A stretch of 36,369 nt of DNA from JAAKFL01 sp964629645. GTDB taxonomy: Bacteria > Chlamydiota > Chlamydiia > Chlamydiales > SLFE01. The DNA lies in assembly GCA_964629645.1 (NCBI GenBank), contig CAZVSU010000014.1, positions 1-36,369 of the forward strand. Direction: 5' to 3'. The first letter of the stretch is position 1. Each line of letters starts with the position of its first letter. Below the pieces are notes generated by a model. The model was not told where the DNA came from. It did no database searches and saw only the letters and a list, made by a program, of their open reading frames with translations. Shown piece by piece: positions 24,273 to 32,536 of this stretch. The translations under genes were made by a program, and so were the position numbers.

Positions 24273-24752
24273 TTAAAATCCGATTCCAAACTGAACGGTT
24301 CCCCTAAAGCCCTGAGAAGACCGTCGATTGCGATCAAAATGATAGAGCGGCTTGGATAACTCAAGCTGGATAAAAGGTCTGACGCGCCCTCTTCTTCGGA
24401 ACTGATACCCCGCAACTCCTTCACCTGAGACGTCAAGATGCCGAGGCGCCTCTTCTGTTTCCCCGCTTTGATTCACTCCCCCGCCGAAGCCGAAATAAGC
24501 CTGCCCCCTGGAGTGAGGGCGGGGGTAATAAAAATAATGCACTTTTCCATTGGCCGCCATGAGGGACGCCGCAAGAGGATTCAGGGAAAAATCCCATCCA
24601 TGGGAACCCACTTGAGATCGGGCTCCGAATCCAAATAGGGCTCCCTCACCCGCGCCCCCTTTCACGTAAAAGGTCACCGGGCCAGCAAAGGCGCACAGCA
24701 CACCTAATAAGAGAAACGTCGAAAGAAAAAGCGGCAGCAGATAGGTTTTCAC
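24273..24752 (-). CDS. Exported protein with barrel-like C-terminus (paralogue of its neighbour)
   Basis: The preferred start is a GTG at 24752, two bases after the stop of the upstream paralogue, giving 159 residues. A longer frame from 24866 would overlap that gene heavily. The start gives a clear signal peptide (KTYLLPLFLSTFLLLGVLCAFA). The mature part is rich in Gly and aromatic residues in alternating beta patterns, and it ends FGIGF, like the C-terminal phenylalanine signal of outer-membrane barrels. The stretch GYQFRRRGRVRPFIQLELS matches GYEFRRSQLIKPFVQLALS in the upstream gene. It is probably a small outer-membrane protein; its function is unknown. Confidence 0.65.
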   Translation of the reverse strand: MKTYLLPLFLSTFLLLGVLCAFAGPVTFYVKGGAGEGALFGFGARSQVGSHGWDFSLNPLAASLMAANGKVHYFYYPRPHSRGQAYFGFGGGVNQSGETEEAPRHLDVSGEGVAGYQFRRRGRVRPFIQLELSKPLYHFDRNRRSSQGFRGTVQFGIGF

Positions 24753-24753
24753 C

Positions 24754-25371
24754 TTAAAATCCAACTCCTGCAGAAAGCGTGCACGACGGATAAAGGTGGA
24801 TGTTGGGTGAAAAATCACTATCCCAATACACTTTTGCCACCTCTTGAGAGAGCGCCAACTGGACAAAAGGCTTAATCAATTGACTGCGCCTAAACTCGTA
24901 GCCAACCAAAACTTGGCCTTTAAAATTGACCTGATGAATGGTGATATTCCCTAAGTCTTTGACGATACCGAAAGCGTCAAGATAGGTCGCAGCGCCCCCG
25001 AGACCGAAATAGATGGTATTTTCCTCAGCGGGATCCAAAAAATACAAGTAGCTGAGATTCACCGTCGCAGATTCCGGAAGAGGAGCCAGTTGATCGGATT
25101 CAATTCCGATGGGGGTGATGTCGCAATCGAAGCGAATATCAACGCCGCTGTGGCCCATTCGCCATCGGCTCCCAAGACCCAGCATTGTCTGTCTGCTAAT
25201 CCCCTGCCCAACACCGTAAAGGGTGTAAACTGTGAGTGCAGAACGGGGAATCTTCTTTGATTCTGGCTGTTGAAACCCGCCAATGCCCATTTCTCGTGTC
25301 TGTCCGTATATCGGTTGTGCGCTCGCGGCGAGCAAAGCCGCAGCCACCATCATGCATGTCATCACTTTCAC
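24754..25371 (-). CDS. Exported protein with barrel-like C-terminus
   Basis: The 205-residue product has a signal peptide (residues about 1-23, VAAALLAASAQPIYG), then a mature part with alternating hydrophobic residues and several Gly-rich turns such as FGLGGAATY. It ends in VGF with a terminal phenylalanine, typical of outer-membrane beta-barrels. It starts at a GTG with GGAGGGTGA eight bases before it. Its C-terminal third is clearly related to that of the gene directly downstream, so the pair is a tandem duplication that has diverged. No named family is recognised, and the surface location is an inference. Confidence 0.72.
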   Translation of the reverse strand: MKVMTCMMVAAALLAASAQPIYGQTREMGIGGFQQPESKKIPRSALTVYTLYGVGQGISRQTMLGLGSRWRMGHSGVDIRFDCDITPIGIESDQLAPLPESATVNLSYLYFLDPAEENTIYFGLGGAATYLDAFGIVKDLGNITIHQVNFKGQVLVGYEFRRSQLIKPFVQLALSQEVAKVYWDSDFSPNIHLYPSCTLSAGVGF

Positions 25372-25466
25372 TATTCACCCTCCGTACTGATTTAAGGTTT
25401 CGGATATTATTGATGGAGAGGGAATTAAATGAGAAGAGCATAACTTTTTTGAATTGTTATTTTGAG

Positions 25467-25495
25467 CTGACGAAAAGGGGTATTTTTGATATGAT
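25467..25495 (+). promoter_or_regulatory. Promoter of lepA, predicting a leaderless mRNA
   Basis: CTGACG (25467-25472) and TATGAT (25490-25495) are 17 bases apart. The expected transcription start, about 6-8 bases after the -10 box, falls at or next to the lepA ATG (25504). No ribosome binding site precedes that ATG, which agrees. Confidence 0.5.
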
Positions 25496-25503
25496 CTGGC
25501 CTT

Positions 25504-27315
25504 ATGTCAGAGTATAAACGGGAAAAAATTCGCAATTTCAGCATCATCGCCCATATCGACCATGGGAAATCGACAATTGCCGACCGCCTCCTTGAGCAGA
25601 CAAAAACGCTTCAAAAAAGGGAAATGCAAGAGCAGGTCTTAGATGATATGGAGTTGGAGCGCGAGCGCGGGATCACGATTAAAGCGCATCCTGTCACGAT
25701 GTACTATGAGGCAAAAAACGGAGAGACATATAAAATAAATTTAATTGACACACCGGGCCACGTCGATTTTGCCTATGAGGTATCGCGCTCGCTTTCGGCC
25801 TGCGAAGGGGCCCTTCTCGTCGTCGACGCCGGCCAAGGGGTCCAAGCGCAAACCATGGCAAACGTCCATCTCGCCTTAGAGCGCAACCTGGAAATTATTC
25901 CCGTCATTAACAAAATCGACTTGCCGGCAGCTGATGTCGACGGAGTCAGAAGGCAAATCGAAGATGTGATCGGCCTCGACGCCTCGAATGCTGTGGCTTG
26001 TTCGGCAAAAATCGGAAAAGGGACCGACGAAATCCTCGAACGGGTCATTACCGACATCCCCCCGCCTAAGGAGCCGGAAGACGACCTGCTGCGCGCCCTT
26101 ATTTTCGACTCTCATTACGACGCGTACCGCGGGGCTATGGTTTACATTCGCGTGATGAGCGGCACAATCAAAAAGCGCGATCAAATTGTCATGATGGCGA
26201 CAGGAAGGGAGTATGAAGTGCTGGAAACCGGGATTTTTTCCCCCAGTCAAAAACCGGTTGAGGCCTTAAGGCCGGGAGAGGTCGGTTACTTAGTTTGCAA
26301 TATTAAGAACACCTCCGATGTCAAGATCGGAGACACTCTGACACTCAAGAAAAAACCGGCGCTCAAGCCGCTGCCCGGCTTTAAACTGATCAAGCCGGTT
26401 GTTTTTGCAGGCATTTACCCCATCGACTCGTCGGACTATGAAGCCTTAAGAGACGCCCTTGTCAAATTACAGCTCAACGACGCTGCCTTGCAGATCGAGC
26501 AAGAAACGAGTCAGGCTCTTGGCTTCGGTTTCCGCTGCGGCTTTCTTGGGCTGCTCCACCTCGAGATTATCTTTCAAAGACTGCAAAGAGAATTTGATCT
26601 CGATATCATCATGACCGCGCCCAGCGTCATCTACAGATTTACCCTTTCCGACGGCAGTGTCAAAGATGTTGCCAATCCCGCACACTACCCCGACGCCTCC
26701 ATCATAGAGTGGGTGGAAGAGCCTTGGGTCGAAGCGCATATCATCGTTCCCAAAGAGTTTTTAGGAGCCGTTATGAACCTCGGCATGGAAAAGCGGGGGA
26801 TCTGCAAAAAGACCGAAACATTAGATGAACATCGCCTTCTTCTCACCTATCGCCTCCCATTGGCAGAAATCGTCTCGGACTTCAATGACCGGTTAAAATC
26901 GGTCACAAAAGGGTACGGCTCATTCGATTACGAGTTTGACGATTATGAAGAAAGTGCCATCATTAAGCTCGAGATTCGAGTCAACGAGGAGCCGGTCGAT
27001 CCTTTCTCCTGCCTTGTCCACAAAGATAAAGCGGAAGCAAAAGGACGCGAAATTTGCGCCAAGCTTAAAGACGTGATTCCGCGCCAGCTTTTTAAAATCC
27101 CCATCCAAGCCGCTATCGGTGGAAAAATCGTCGCTCGTGAAACAATTTCCGCCCTCAGCAAAAACGTCACAGCAAAATGTTATGGAGGCGACATCACACG
27201 CAAGCGGAAACTCTGGGAAAAGCAAAAAAAGGGGAAAAAGAAGATGAAAGAGCTCGGGATTGGAAAAGTAAAAATTCCTCAGGACGCTTTCATTAAAATG
27301 CTCAAAACCGATTAG
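25504..27315 (+). CDS. lepA: Elongation factor 4 (LepA)
   Basis: LepA (EF4) is a ribosome-bound GTPase affecting translation initiation and elongation under stress. The 603-residue protein has the G1 motif AHIDHGKST (16-24), G3 DTPGH (82-86), G4 NKID (136-139), then domains II, III and V and the LepA-specific C-terminal domain ending in a Lys-rich stretch. The length is typical. The N-terminal KIRNFSIIAHIDHGK matches the family at this ATG, confirming the start even though no ribosome binding site is present. It is the first gene of a five-gene operon; purA begins 11 bases after its stop. Confidence 0.98.
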   Translation: MSEYKREKIRNFSIIAHIDHGKSTIADRLLEQTKTLQKREMQEQVLDDMELERERGITIKAHPVTMYYEAKNGETYKINLIDTPGHVDFAYEVSRSLSACEGALLVVDAGQGVQAQTMANVHLALERNLEIIPVINKIDLPAADVDGVRRQIEDVIGLDASNAVACSAKIGKGTDEILERVITDIPPPKEPEDDLLRALIFDSHYDAYRGAMVYIRVMSGTIKKRDQIVMMATGREYEVLETGIFSPSQKPVEALRPGEVGYLVCNIKNTSDVKIGDTLTLKKKPALKPLPGFKLIKPVVFAGIYPIDSSDYEALRDALVKLQLNDAALQIEQETSQALGFGFRCGFLGLLHLEIIFQRLQREFDLDIIMTAPSVIYRFTLSDGSVKDVANPAHYPDASIIEWVEEPWVEAHIIVPKEFLGAVMNLGMEKRGICKKTETLDEHRLLLTYRLPLAEIVSDFNDRLKSVTKGYGSFDYEFDDYEESAIIKLEIRVNEEPVDPFSCLVHKDKAEAKGREICAKLKDVIPRQLFKIPIQAAIGGKIVARETISALSKNVTAKCYGGDITRKRKLWEKQKKGKKKMKELGIGKVKIPQDAFIKMLKTD

Positions 27316-27326
27316 GAATCGTCTTT

Positions 27327-28616
27327 ATGTCTCGCATCGTGATTGTCGGCTCCCAGTGGGGAGATGAAGGGAAAGGAAAGGTCATCGATGCCTTGGCTGA
27401 AAACGTCGATTGGATCATCCGCGCCCAAGGGGGCAACAACGCCGGCCATACCATTCTTTTTAACGGCCAAGAGTTCAAACTTCACTTGATTCCAACAGGC
27501 ATCTTGCATCCCGAAACGAAATGCGCCATCGCTGCCGGCGCTGTCATCGACCCGGAAGTCCTCAAAGCAGAAATGGAGCGGCTTGCGACACGGGGGATTC
27601 GTTTTAAACAAAGATTTTTCATCTCTCCCTCGGCGCACCTGATCATGCCCTATCACAAGGTGATGGACACGCTTCAAGAAAAGAGAAAAGGAAAGGTCGC
27701 AATTGGAACGACAAAGCGCGGCATTGGACCTTGCTATTCCGATAAGGTCAATCGAATCGGGATCCGTATGGGTGACTTGATCGATCCCGAGCGTTTTAAA
27801 ACCGTTTTGCAATCGGTGCTCACCCTCAAAAACGAAGAGTTGTCGCTGCTTTTCCGTCATGAGCCCTTTTCATTTGACCGCATGTACGACGAATACTCCG
27901 ATTTAGCGGCGTCGCTCGCTCCGTTCGTTCAAGATTTTTCCTCGCAGATTGCCGAAGACGAAACCCTTCTTTTCGAGGGCGCTCAAGGCACTTATCTCGA
28001 TGTGACCTCCGGGACATACCCTTATGTCACCTCATCCCACACAACAGCGGCCGGCATCTGCAGCGGAGCGGAAATCGCGCCGAATTCTGTCGACGAGATT
28101 ATCGGCGTCCTGAAAGTGTATGCGACGCGCGTTGGAAACGGCCCTTTTCCCACCGAAATGAAAAGCGATGACAGATTGTGTGCACGAGCGGCTCGCGAGG
28201 TCGGAACGACGACAGGGCGGGTTCGCAGAATCGGCTGGTTCGATGCCGTGCTTGCCCGCGCTTCAGTTTCTTTGAACGGGATCACCTCTTTAGCCGTCAC
28301 AAAGCTCGACATTCTCGATTCCTTTGAAGAAATCAAGATATGCGTGGCTTACCAAATTGGAGGAAAGACCCACAAAGCGCCCCCCCTCGCTTCGCTGAAG
28401 TGGGAGGACATCATCCCCGTTTACGAAACGCTTCCCGGATGGAAAACCCCCACGCATCAATGCCGCTCCTATAGCGAACTGCCAAACCAAGCGAAAGCTT
28501 ATCTGAGCCGGCTCTCCGTTTTGAGTGGAGCCCCAATATCTCTTGTTTCCGTTGGACCCGACCGCAAGCAGACCCTTTTCCTAAAACGTCAAGAGAGAGC
28601 AAAAGCAAGAGGATAA
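27327..28616 (+). CDS. purA: Adenylosuccinate synthetase
   Basis: PurA uses GTP to join IMP and aspartate, the first step from IMP to AMP. The 429-residue protein has the GTP loop GDEGKGK (12-18) with catalytic Asp13 and His41 in NNAGHT, and later the GTTTGR segment that binds aspartate. All expected active-site motifs are present and the length is typical. No purB or other purine gene is in the window. Classical Chlamydia species lack de novo purine synthesis and import nucleotides, so purA here implies a broader salvage or interconversion ability. It lies between lepA and uppS, sharing the operon; its stop directly abuts the uppS ATG. Confidence 0.97.
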   Translation: MSRIVIVGSQWGDEGKGKVIDALAENVDWIIRAQGGNNAGHTILFNGQEFKLHLIPTGILHPETKCAIAAGAVIDPEVLKAEMERLATRGIRFKQRFFISPSAHLIMPYHKVMDTLQEKRKGKVAIGTTKRGIGPCYSDKVNRIGIRMGDLIDPERFKTVLQSVLTLKNEELSLLFRHEPFSFDRMYDEYSDLAASLAPFVQDFSSQIAEDETLLFEGAQGTYLDVTSGTYPYVTSSHTTAAGICSGAEIAPNSVDEIIGVLKVYATRVGNGPFPTEMKSDDRLCARAAREVGTTTGRVRRIGWFDAVLARASVSLNGITSLAVTKLDILDSFEEIKICVAYQIGGKTHKAPPLASLKWEDIIPVYETLPGWKTPTHQCRSYSELPNQAKAYLSRLSVLSGAPISLVSVGPDRKQTLFLKRQERAKARG

Positions 28617-29342
28617 ATGCCATACTTTACCAATGAGCAGCTTTCGGATGTCGACTTCGGTAAAATCCCGCGTCACGTGGCGATTATCCCCGACGGCAAC
28701 CGACGCTGGGCAGCCAAGCAAAATCAAGGGATCTCCTATGGCCACAAAACGGGATGCGATATTCTTATGGACATTGTGGAGGCGGCCATAGAGCTTGGGG
28801 TTCACTACCTAACCCTCTACACATTTTCTACGGAAAATTGGAAACGCTCACCGGAAGAAGTCGAGGCGCTCATGTCTCTTTTGGAAATTTATCTGACAGA
28901 ACAACGCCCCCGTATGGTAACAAAAGGGGTCAAACTTGAGACAATCGGCGATCTTAATCCTCTGCCGAAAGGCGTACAAGAAGCAGTGGCCATTTCTAAG
29001 GAAAAAACCAAGGGATGCCACAAGATTCAGCTGACCTTGGCGCTCAACTACGGCGGACGCGAAGACATTTGCCGCGCCGTTAAAAAAATCATCGCAAACA
29101 ATATCGCGAAAGAGGAGATCAACGAGGAAATGGTGAGCCGTTATCTCGATACAACAGCCATTCCCGATCCGGAGCTTTTGATCCGGACAAGTGGAGAAAG
29201 GCGGCTGAGCAATTACATGCTCTGGCAACTTTCCTACACCGAGCTTTTCTTAAGCGAAACGCTTTGGCCCGACTTCAAGCCCCTTGATTTTTTGAAGGCT
29301 GTTCGCGATTATCAGATTCGAGAACGGAGACACGGCTCATGA
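28617..29342 (+). CDS. uppS: Undecaprenyl diphosphate synthase (cis-isoprenyl transferase)
   Basis: UppS extends farnesyl diphosphate to the C55 lipid that carries peptidoglycan and other envelope sugars. The 241-residue protein has the substrate loop IIPDGNRRWA (Asp26 catalytic, Asn28, Arg29, Arg30), FSTENWKR, and the C-terminal RTSGERRLSN (from Arg190), all family signatures. The uppS-cdsA-cmk order is also known in Chlamydia. Translation starts right after the purA stop (TAAATG) with AGAGGA just before, and its last four bases overlap cdsA. Confidence 0.97.
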   Translation: MPYFTNEQLSDVDFGKIPRHVAIIPDGNRRWAAKQNQGISYGHKTGCDILMDIVEAAIELGVHYLTLYTFSTENWKRSPEEVEALMSLLEIYLTEQRPRMVTKGVKLETIGDLNPLPKGVQEAVAISKEKTKGCHKIQLTLALNYGGREDICRAVKKIIANNIAKEEINEEMVSRYLDTTAIPDPELLIRTSGERRLSNYMLWQLSYTELFLSETLWPDFKPLDFLKAVRDYQIRERRHGS

Positions 29343-30151
29343 CACAAATCGTTCCGCGCCTGCTTTTAGGATGCGCCCTTGTCATCCTCTCAATAGTCGC
29401 CATCGCACTGTCGACAACGCCTGTTTTTTTTCCGATATTTGCCTTCGGATGCGCCGGAGCTGTTGCGCTCGTTCTTTGGGAGTTTTATCGCCTCCCGATG
29501 GCGAAAGCGTGCGATCCGTTGGATAAAATCGGCGTCGTGACGGGTGCAGCCTACATTTTATCCCTGTTTGTGATCCACTCGTTTTTTTGGCTCCCCTTTC
29601 TCGTTCTGGGAGTCTCTTTAGTTTGGAGCTTTGCCGCCTTTTTCATGAAGGGGTCCTCCCCGATCATTAATTTGTCCGTGACCTATTTCGGCCTTTTTTA
29701 TCTCGCACTTCCGCTTGGCTTTTTTGTGTTGATCAGCGAGCTTCCTTTCGACAGCAGGATGTGGCTGTACTACGCGCTTGCGGTCCCTAAATTAACCGAT
29801 GTCGGCGCCTTTTTTGGCGGCTATTTTTTCGGCAAACACCCCTTGGCTCCGGAAATAAGCCCGAACAAAACAGTGGAGGGGGCCTTGCTCGGACTTCTTG
29901 CGGCGACTGTTACCAGCCTTTTGTTTGCTCCCTGGCTGACGCTCACACCCTTTCAAGCGATCCTATCAGGACTCTTGATCGGCTTCTTTGCACAGTTTGG
30001 CGATGCAGCAGAGTCTTTGCTGAAAAGAGATGCCAAAATCAAAGACAGTGGTCGTCTTCCAGGGCTTGGAGGCCTGCTGGATATTATGGATTCCCTTGTT
30101 TTTAGCCTGCCCCTTGTGTATATTACAGCTAAACTAATGGAGCCGATATGA
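29339..30151 (+). CDS. cdsA: Phosphatidate cytidylyltransferase
   Basis: CdsA makes CDP-diacylglycerol, the branch point for phosphatidylethanolamine and phosphatidylglycerol. The 270-residue protein has about eight membrane segments and the C-terminal signature SLLKRDAKIKDSGRLPGLGG followed by LDIMDS. The common form of the signature has His-Gly-Gly and Asp-Arg-x-Asp; here Leu replaces His and Ile replaces Arg, while the key Asp, Lys and Gly residues remain. I believe other chlamydial CdsA proteins vary similarly, but could not check. Overlaps with both neighbours by four bases (ATGA) show tight coupling. Confidence 0.94.
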   Translation: MTQIVPRLLLGCALVILSIVAIALSTTPVFFPIFAFGCAGAVALVLWEFYRLPMAKACDPLDKIGVVTGAAYILSLFVIHSFFWLPFLVLGVSLVWSFAAFFMKGSSPIINLSVTYFGLFYLALPLGFFVLISELPFDSRMWLYYALAVPKLTDVGAFFGGYFFGKHPLAPEISPNKTVEGALLGLLAATVTSLLFAPWLTLTPFQAILSGLLIGFFAQFGDAAESLLKRDAKIKDSGRLPGLGGLLDIMDSLVFSLPLVYITAKLMEPI

Positions 30152-30828
30152 TCATTACAATCGACGGAGCCGTTGCGACTGGAAAAAGTTCTGTTGCAAA
30201 GCAACTCGCGAAATCACTTGGGTATATTTTCTTCGACACCGGTGCCATGTACCGCTCGATGGCATACGGAATCTTGCACGACAACATCGATATACACGAT
30301 GAAAAGCAGCTTAAAAAATACCTCGACTCGTTTGATTTTGATATGAAAATCAAACAGGGCGAAAAACACTATTATGTCGATGGCAAAGATGTCACCACAA
30401 TTATCCGCGGTCTCGACGTCACCGAGAAAGTTTCCGAGGTGGCCGCCATCCCTATGGTAAGGGAAAAACTCATTGCCATCCAAAGGGAGTACTCTTGGGG
30501 CGTCAATGCCGTTTTCGAAGGACGCGATATGGGAACGGTTGTGTTTCCCGATGCCGATCTCAAAATCTATCTGACGGGAAATCCGGAAGTGCGCGCTGAA
30601 AGGCGTCTAAAAGAGCTGAAAGAGCGCTTTCCCGATATGGCAGATCAGCTCACATATGAGAAAGTCCTAGAAGACCTCAACAAACGGGACCAATTTGACA
30701 CCTCTCGTCAAATGTCTCCCCTCAGAGCGGCCGAAGACGCCTACATCATCGACACCTCGGAGCTTTCGCTTGAGGATGTGGTCAACAAAGCTCTCGAGTT
30801 CAAAGACCGCAAAAAACGGACAAAATAA
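30148..30828 (+). CDS. cmk: Cytidylate kinase
   Basis: Cmk phosphorylates CMP and dCMP with ATP, recycling the CMP released in phospholipid synthesis and supplying CTP for the CdsA reaction encoded just upstream. The 226-residue protein has the P-loop GAVATGKS (7-14), FDTGAMYRSMA, the CMP-binding GRDMGTVVFPDA, and the lid Arg residues in RAERRLKEL. The length is typical. It is the last gene of the lepA-purA-uppS-cdsA-cmk operon, and its stop codon lies within the base of the following terminator hairpin. Confidence 0.97.
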   Translation: MIITIDGAVATGKSSVAKQLAKSLGYIFFDTGAMYRSMAYGILHDNIDIHDEKQLKKYLDSFDFDMKIKQGEKHYYVDGKDVTTIIRGLDVTEKVSEVAAIPMVREKLIAIQREYSWGVNAVFEGRDMGTVVFPDADLKIYLTGNPEVRAERRLKELKERFPDMADQLTYEKVLEDLNKRDQFDTSRQMSPLRAAEDAYIIDTSELSLEDVVNKALEFKDRKKRTK

Positions 30829-30857
30829 AGCCCATCTTAAGACGGGCTTCATTTTTT
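30828..30857 (+). terminator. Two-way rho-independent terminator between cmk and gnd
   Basis: AAGCCC (30828-30833) pairs with GGGCTT (30844-30849) around the self-complementary TCTTAAGA, followed by six Ts (30852-30857). It ends the lepA-cmk operon. Read from the other strand, A-rich sequence before it supplies T-rich RNA after the hairpin, so it can also end gnd transcription. Confidence 0.85.
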
Positions 30858-30861
30858 CGAA

Positions 30862-32313
30862 TCAAACCGTGTACGACGTCGCGCTCACTTTTCCACCTGT
30901 GCCGGTCCAGTTGGTGTGAAAAAATTTGCCGCGAGGCTGATCAACGCGTTCGTAGGTGTGCGCTCCGAAATAATCGCGAAGTCCTTGCAGAAGATTTGCG
31001 GGGAGCCGCTCGGTGCGATAACCATCGTAAAAGGCAAGAGCTGTGCTGAAAGCAGGAGTGGGCACTCCAAGCTCGACTGCTTTGATGACGGTGCGCCGCC
31101 ACCCTCCTTGCGCCTCTGTCACGGCATCTTTGAAAAAGTCGTCGAGAAGAAGACTGTCGAGGTCGGGATTTTTTTCAAACGCGTCTTTAATATTCCCTAA
31201 GAATTTACTGCGGATGATACACCCCTCTCGCCACATAAGAGCGACGCTGCCGTAGTTGATCTTCCAATGATAGTCTTTCGACGCTTCTTTCATGAGCATA
31301 AACCCTTGGGCATAGCTGACGATCTTGGAGGCGTAAAGGGCATCGCGAAGATCATTGAAAAACTCCTCTCGATTGCCGGAAAAGAACGAATCGGGCCCTT
31401 TAAGGACTTTGCTCGCAGCGACGCGCTGCTCCTTTAGAGCCGAGAGGCACCTAGAATAAACCGCCTCCGAGATCAATGTCAGCGGGAATCCCAGCTCGAG
31501 AGAATTGATGCAGGCCCATTTTCCTGTCCCTTTTTGTCCTGCGACATCGAGAATCTTATCGACAAGCGGCTGTCCATCTTCATCGAGATGGGAAAACACA
31601 TGACTCGCGATTTCAATCAAGTAGCTGCTGAGAACGCCTTCATTCCACCTTTCAAAAACATCATGGAGTTCATCGGCTGTCAATCCGAGTCCCTGATTCA
31701 GAAGCTGATAGGCCTCGCAGATCACCTGCATGTCGCCATACTCAATCCCGTTATGGATCATTTTCACGTAGTGGCCGGCCCCTTCGTCACCGACCCAGTC
31801 GCAGCAAGGCTCTCCTGTGTCGGCTTTGGCCGCGATAGACTGCAAGATGTCCTTAACATGAGGCCAAGCGTCAGGATTACCACCGGGCATGATGGAGGGC
31901 CCGTGGCGCGCCCCCTCTTCCCCGCCGGAAATTCCTGTCCCGACAAAAAGGATCCCTTTCTCTTTCAAATCACGGCAGCGCCTCGTGCTGTCGGTGAACA
32001 GGCTGTTCCCGCCGTCGATGATGATGTCCCCTTTTTCAAGATGAGGGACGAGCTTTTCGATAAAAGCGTCGACAGCGTCTCCTGCGCGGACCATCAGCAT
32101 CACGCGTCTCGGACGTTTTAATTTTGAAATAAACTCTTCGAGGTCATGTGTCCCGATGACGTCGGTCCCTTTTGCCGGACCTTCAATAAAATCGTCGACT
32201 TTTGATACGGTTCGGTTGAAGACAGCGACTTTAAAGCCGTGGTCATTCATATTCAACACAAGGTTTTGCCCCATCACTGCGAGGCCAATGAGACCGATAT
32301 CTGCCTCTGCCAT
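30862..32313 (-). CDS. gnd: 6-phosphogluconate dehydrogenase, decarboxylating
   Basis: Gnd makes ribulose-5-phosphate and NADPH in the oxidative pentose phosphate pathway. The 483-residue protein has the dinucleotide motif GLIGLAVMG (7-15), Asn33-Arg34-Thr35 typical of NADP binding, the substrate GGNS (101-104), and catalytic Lys184 with Asn188 and Glu191 in KMIHNGIEYG. The length is typical of the long dimeric form. AAAGGAG lies seven bases before the ATG. In Chlamydia gnd and lepA are close neighbours; here they are in the same area but separated by the purA-cmk part of the operon. Confidence 0.98.
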   Translation of the reverse strand: MAEADIGLIGLAVMGQNLVLNMNDHGFKVAVFNRTVSKVDDFIEGPAKGTDVIGTHDLEEFISKLKRPRRVMLMVRAGDAVDAFIEKLVPHLEKGDIIIDGGNSLFTDSTRRCRDLKEKGILFVGTGISGGEEGARHGPSIMPGGNPDAWPHVKDILQSIAAKADTGEPCCDWVGDEGAGHYVKMIHNGIEYGDMQVICEAYQLLNQGLGLTADELHDVFERWNEGVLSSYLIEIASHVFSHLDEDGQPLVDKILDVAGQKGTGKWACINSLELGFPLTLISEAVYSRCLSALKEQRVAASKVLKGPDSFFSGNREEFFNDLRDALYASKIVSYAQGFMLMKEASKDYHWKINYGSVALMWREGCIIRSKFLGNIKDAFEKNPDLDSLLLDDFFKDAVTEAQGGWRRTVIKAVELGVPTPAFSTALAFYDGYRTERLPANLLQGLRDYFGAHTYERVDQPRGKFFHTNWTGTGGKVSATSYTV

Positions 32314-32379
32314 AACACACTCCTTTCGGATTCATTCTTTATTCTCAGAATACCTGATCTGTGATTAAGGTGACAAACC

Positions 32380-32409
32380 TTGAAAAAAAAATCGCATATC
32401 ATTTACAGT
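32380..32409 (+). promoter_or_regulatory. Candidate promoter of tRNA-Arg
   Basis: TTGAAA (32380-32385) and TACAGT (32404-32409) are 18 bases apart and end 11 bases before the tRNA gene. The spacing and distance fit a sigma70-type promoter, though the -10 box is not close to consensus. Confidence 0.45.
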
Positions 32410-32420
32410 GTGGTACATGT

Positions 32421-32494
32421 GTCCTCGTAGCTCAGCAGGATAGAGCGAGCGCCTCCTAAGCGCTAGGTCGTGCGTTCGAATCGCGCCGAGGACA
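32421..32494 (+). tRNA. tRNA-Arg (CCT)
   Basis: The cloverleaf has anticodon CCT at 32455-32457 (reads AGG), seven acceptor pairs (32421-32427 with 32487-32493), A73, and a GTTCGAATC T-arm. CCA is not encoded. It lies between the divergent gnd start and the end of amiA. Confidence 0.96.
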
Positions 32495-32536
32495 TATCCT
32501 TTTATACCCTCCCAGGCCGCTCGCAAGCAAGAGAGG

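Noticed and set aside
31534..32121. Plus-strand frame of 195 codons
   Set aside because: It is entirely antisense to gnd, whose motifs are all present.
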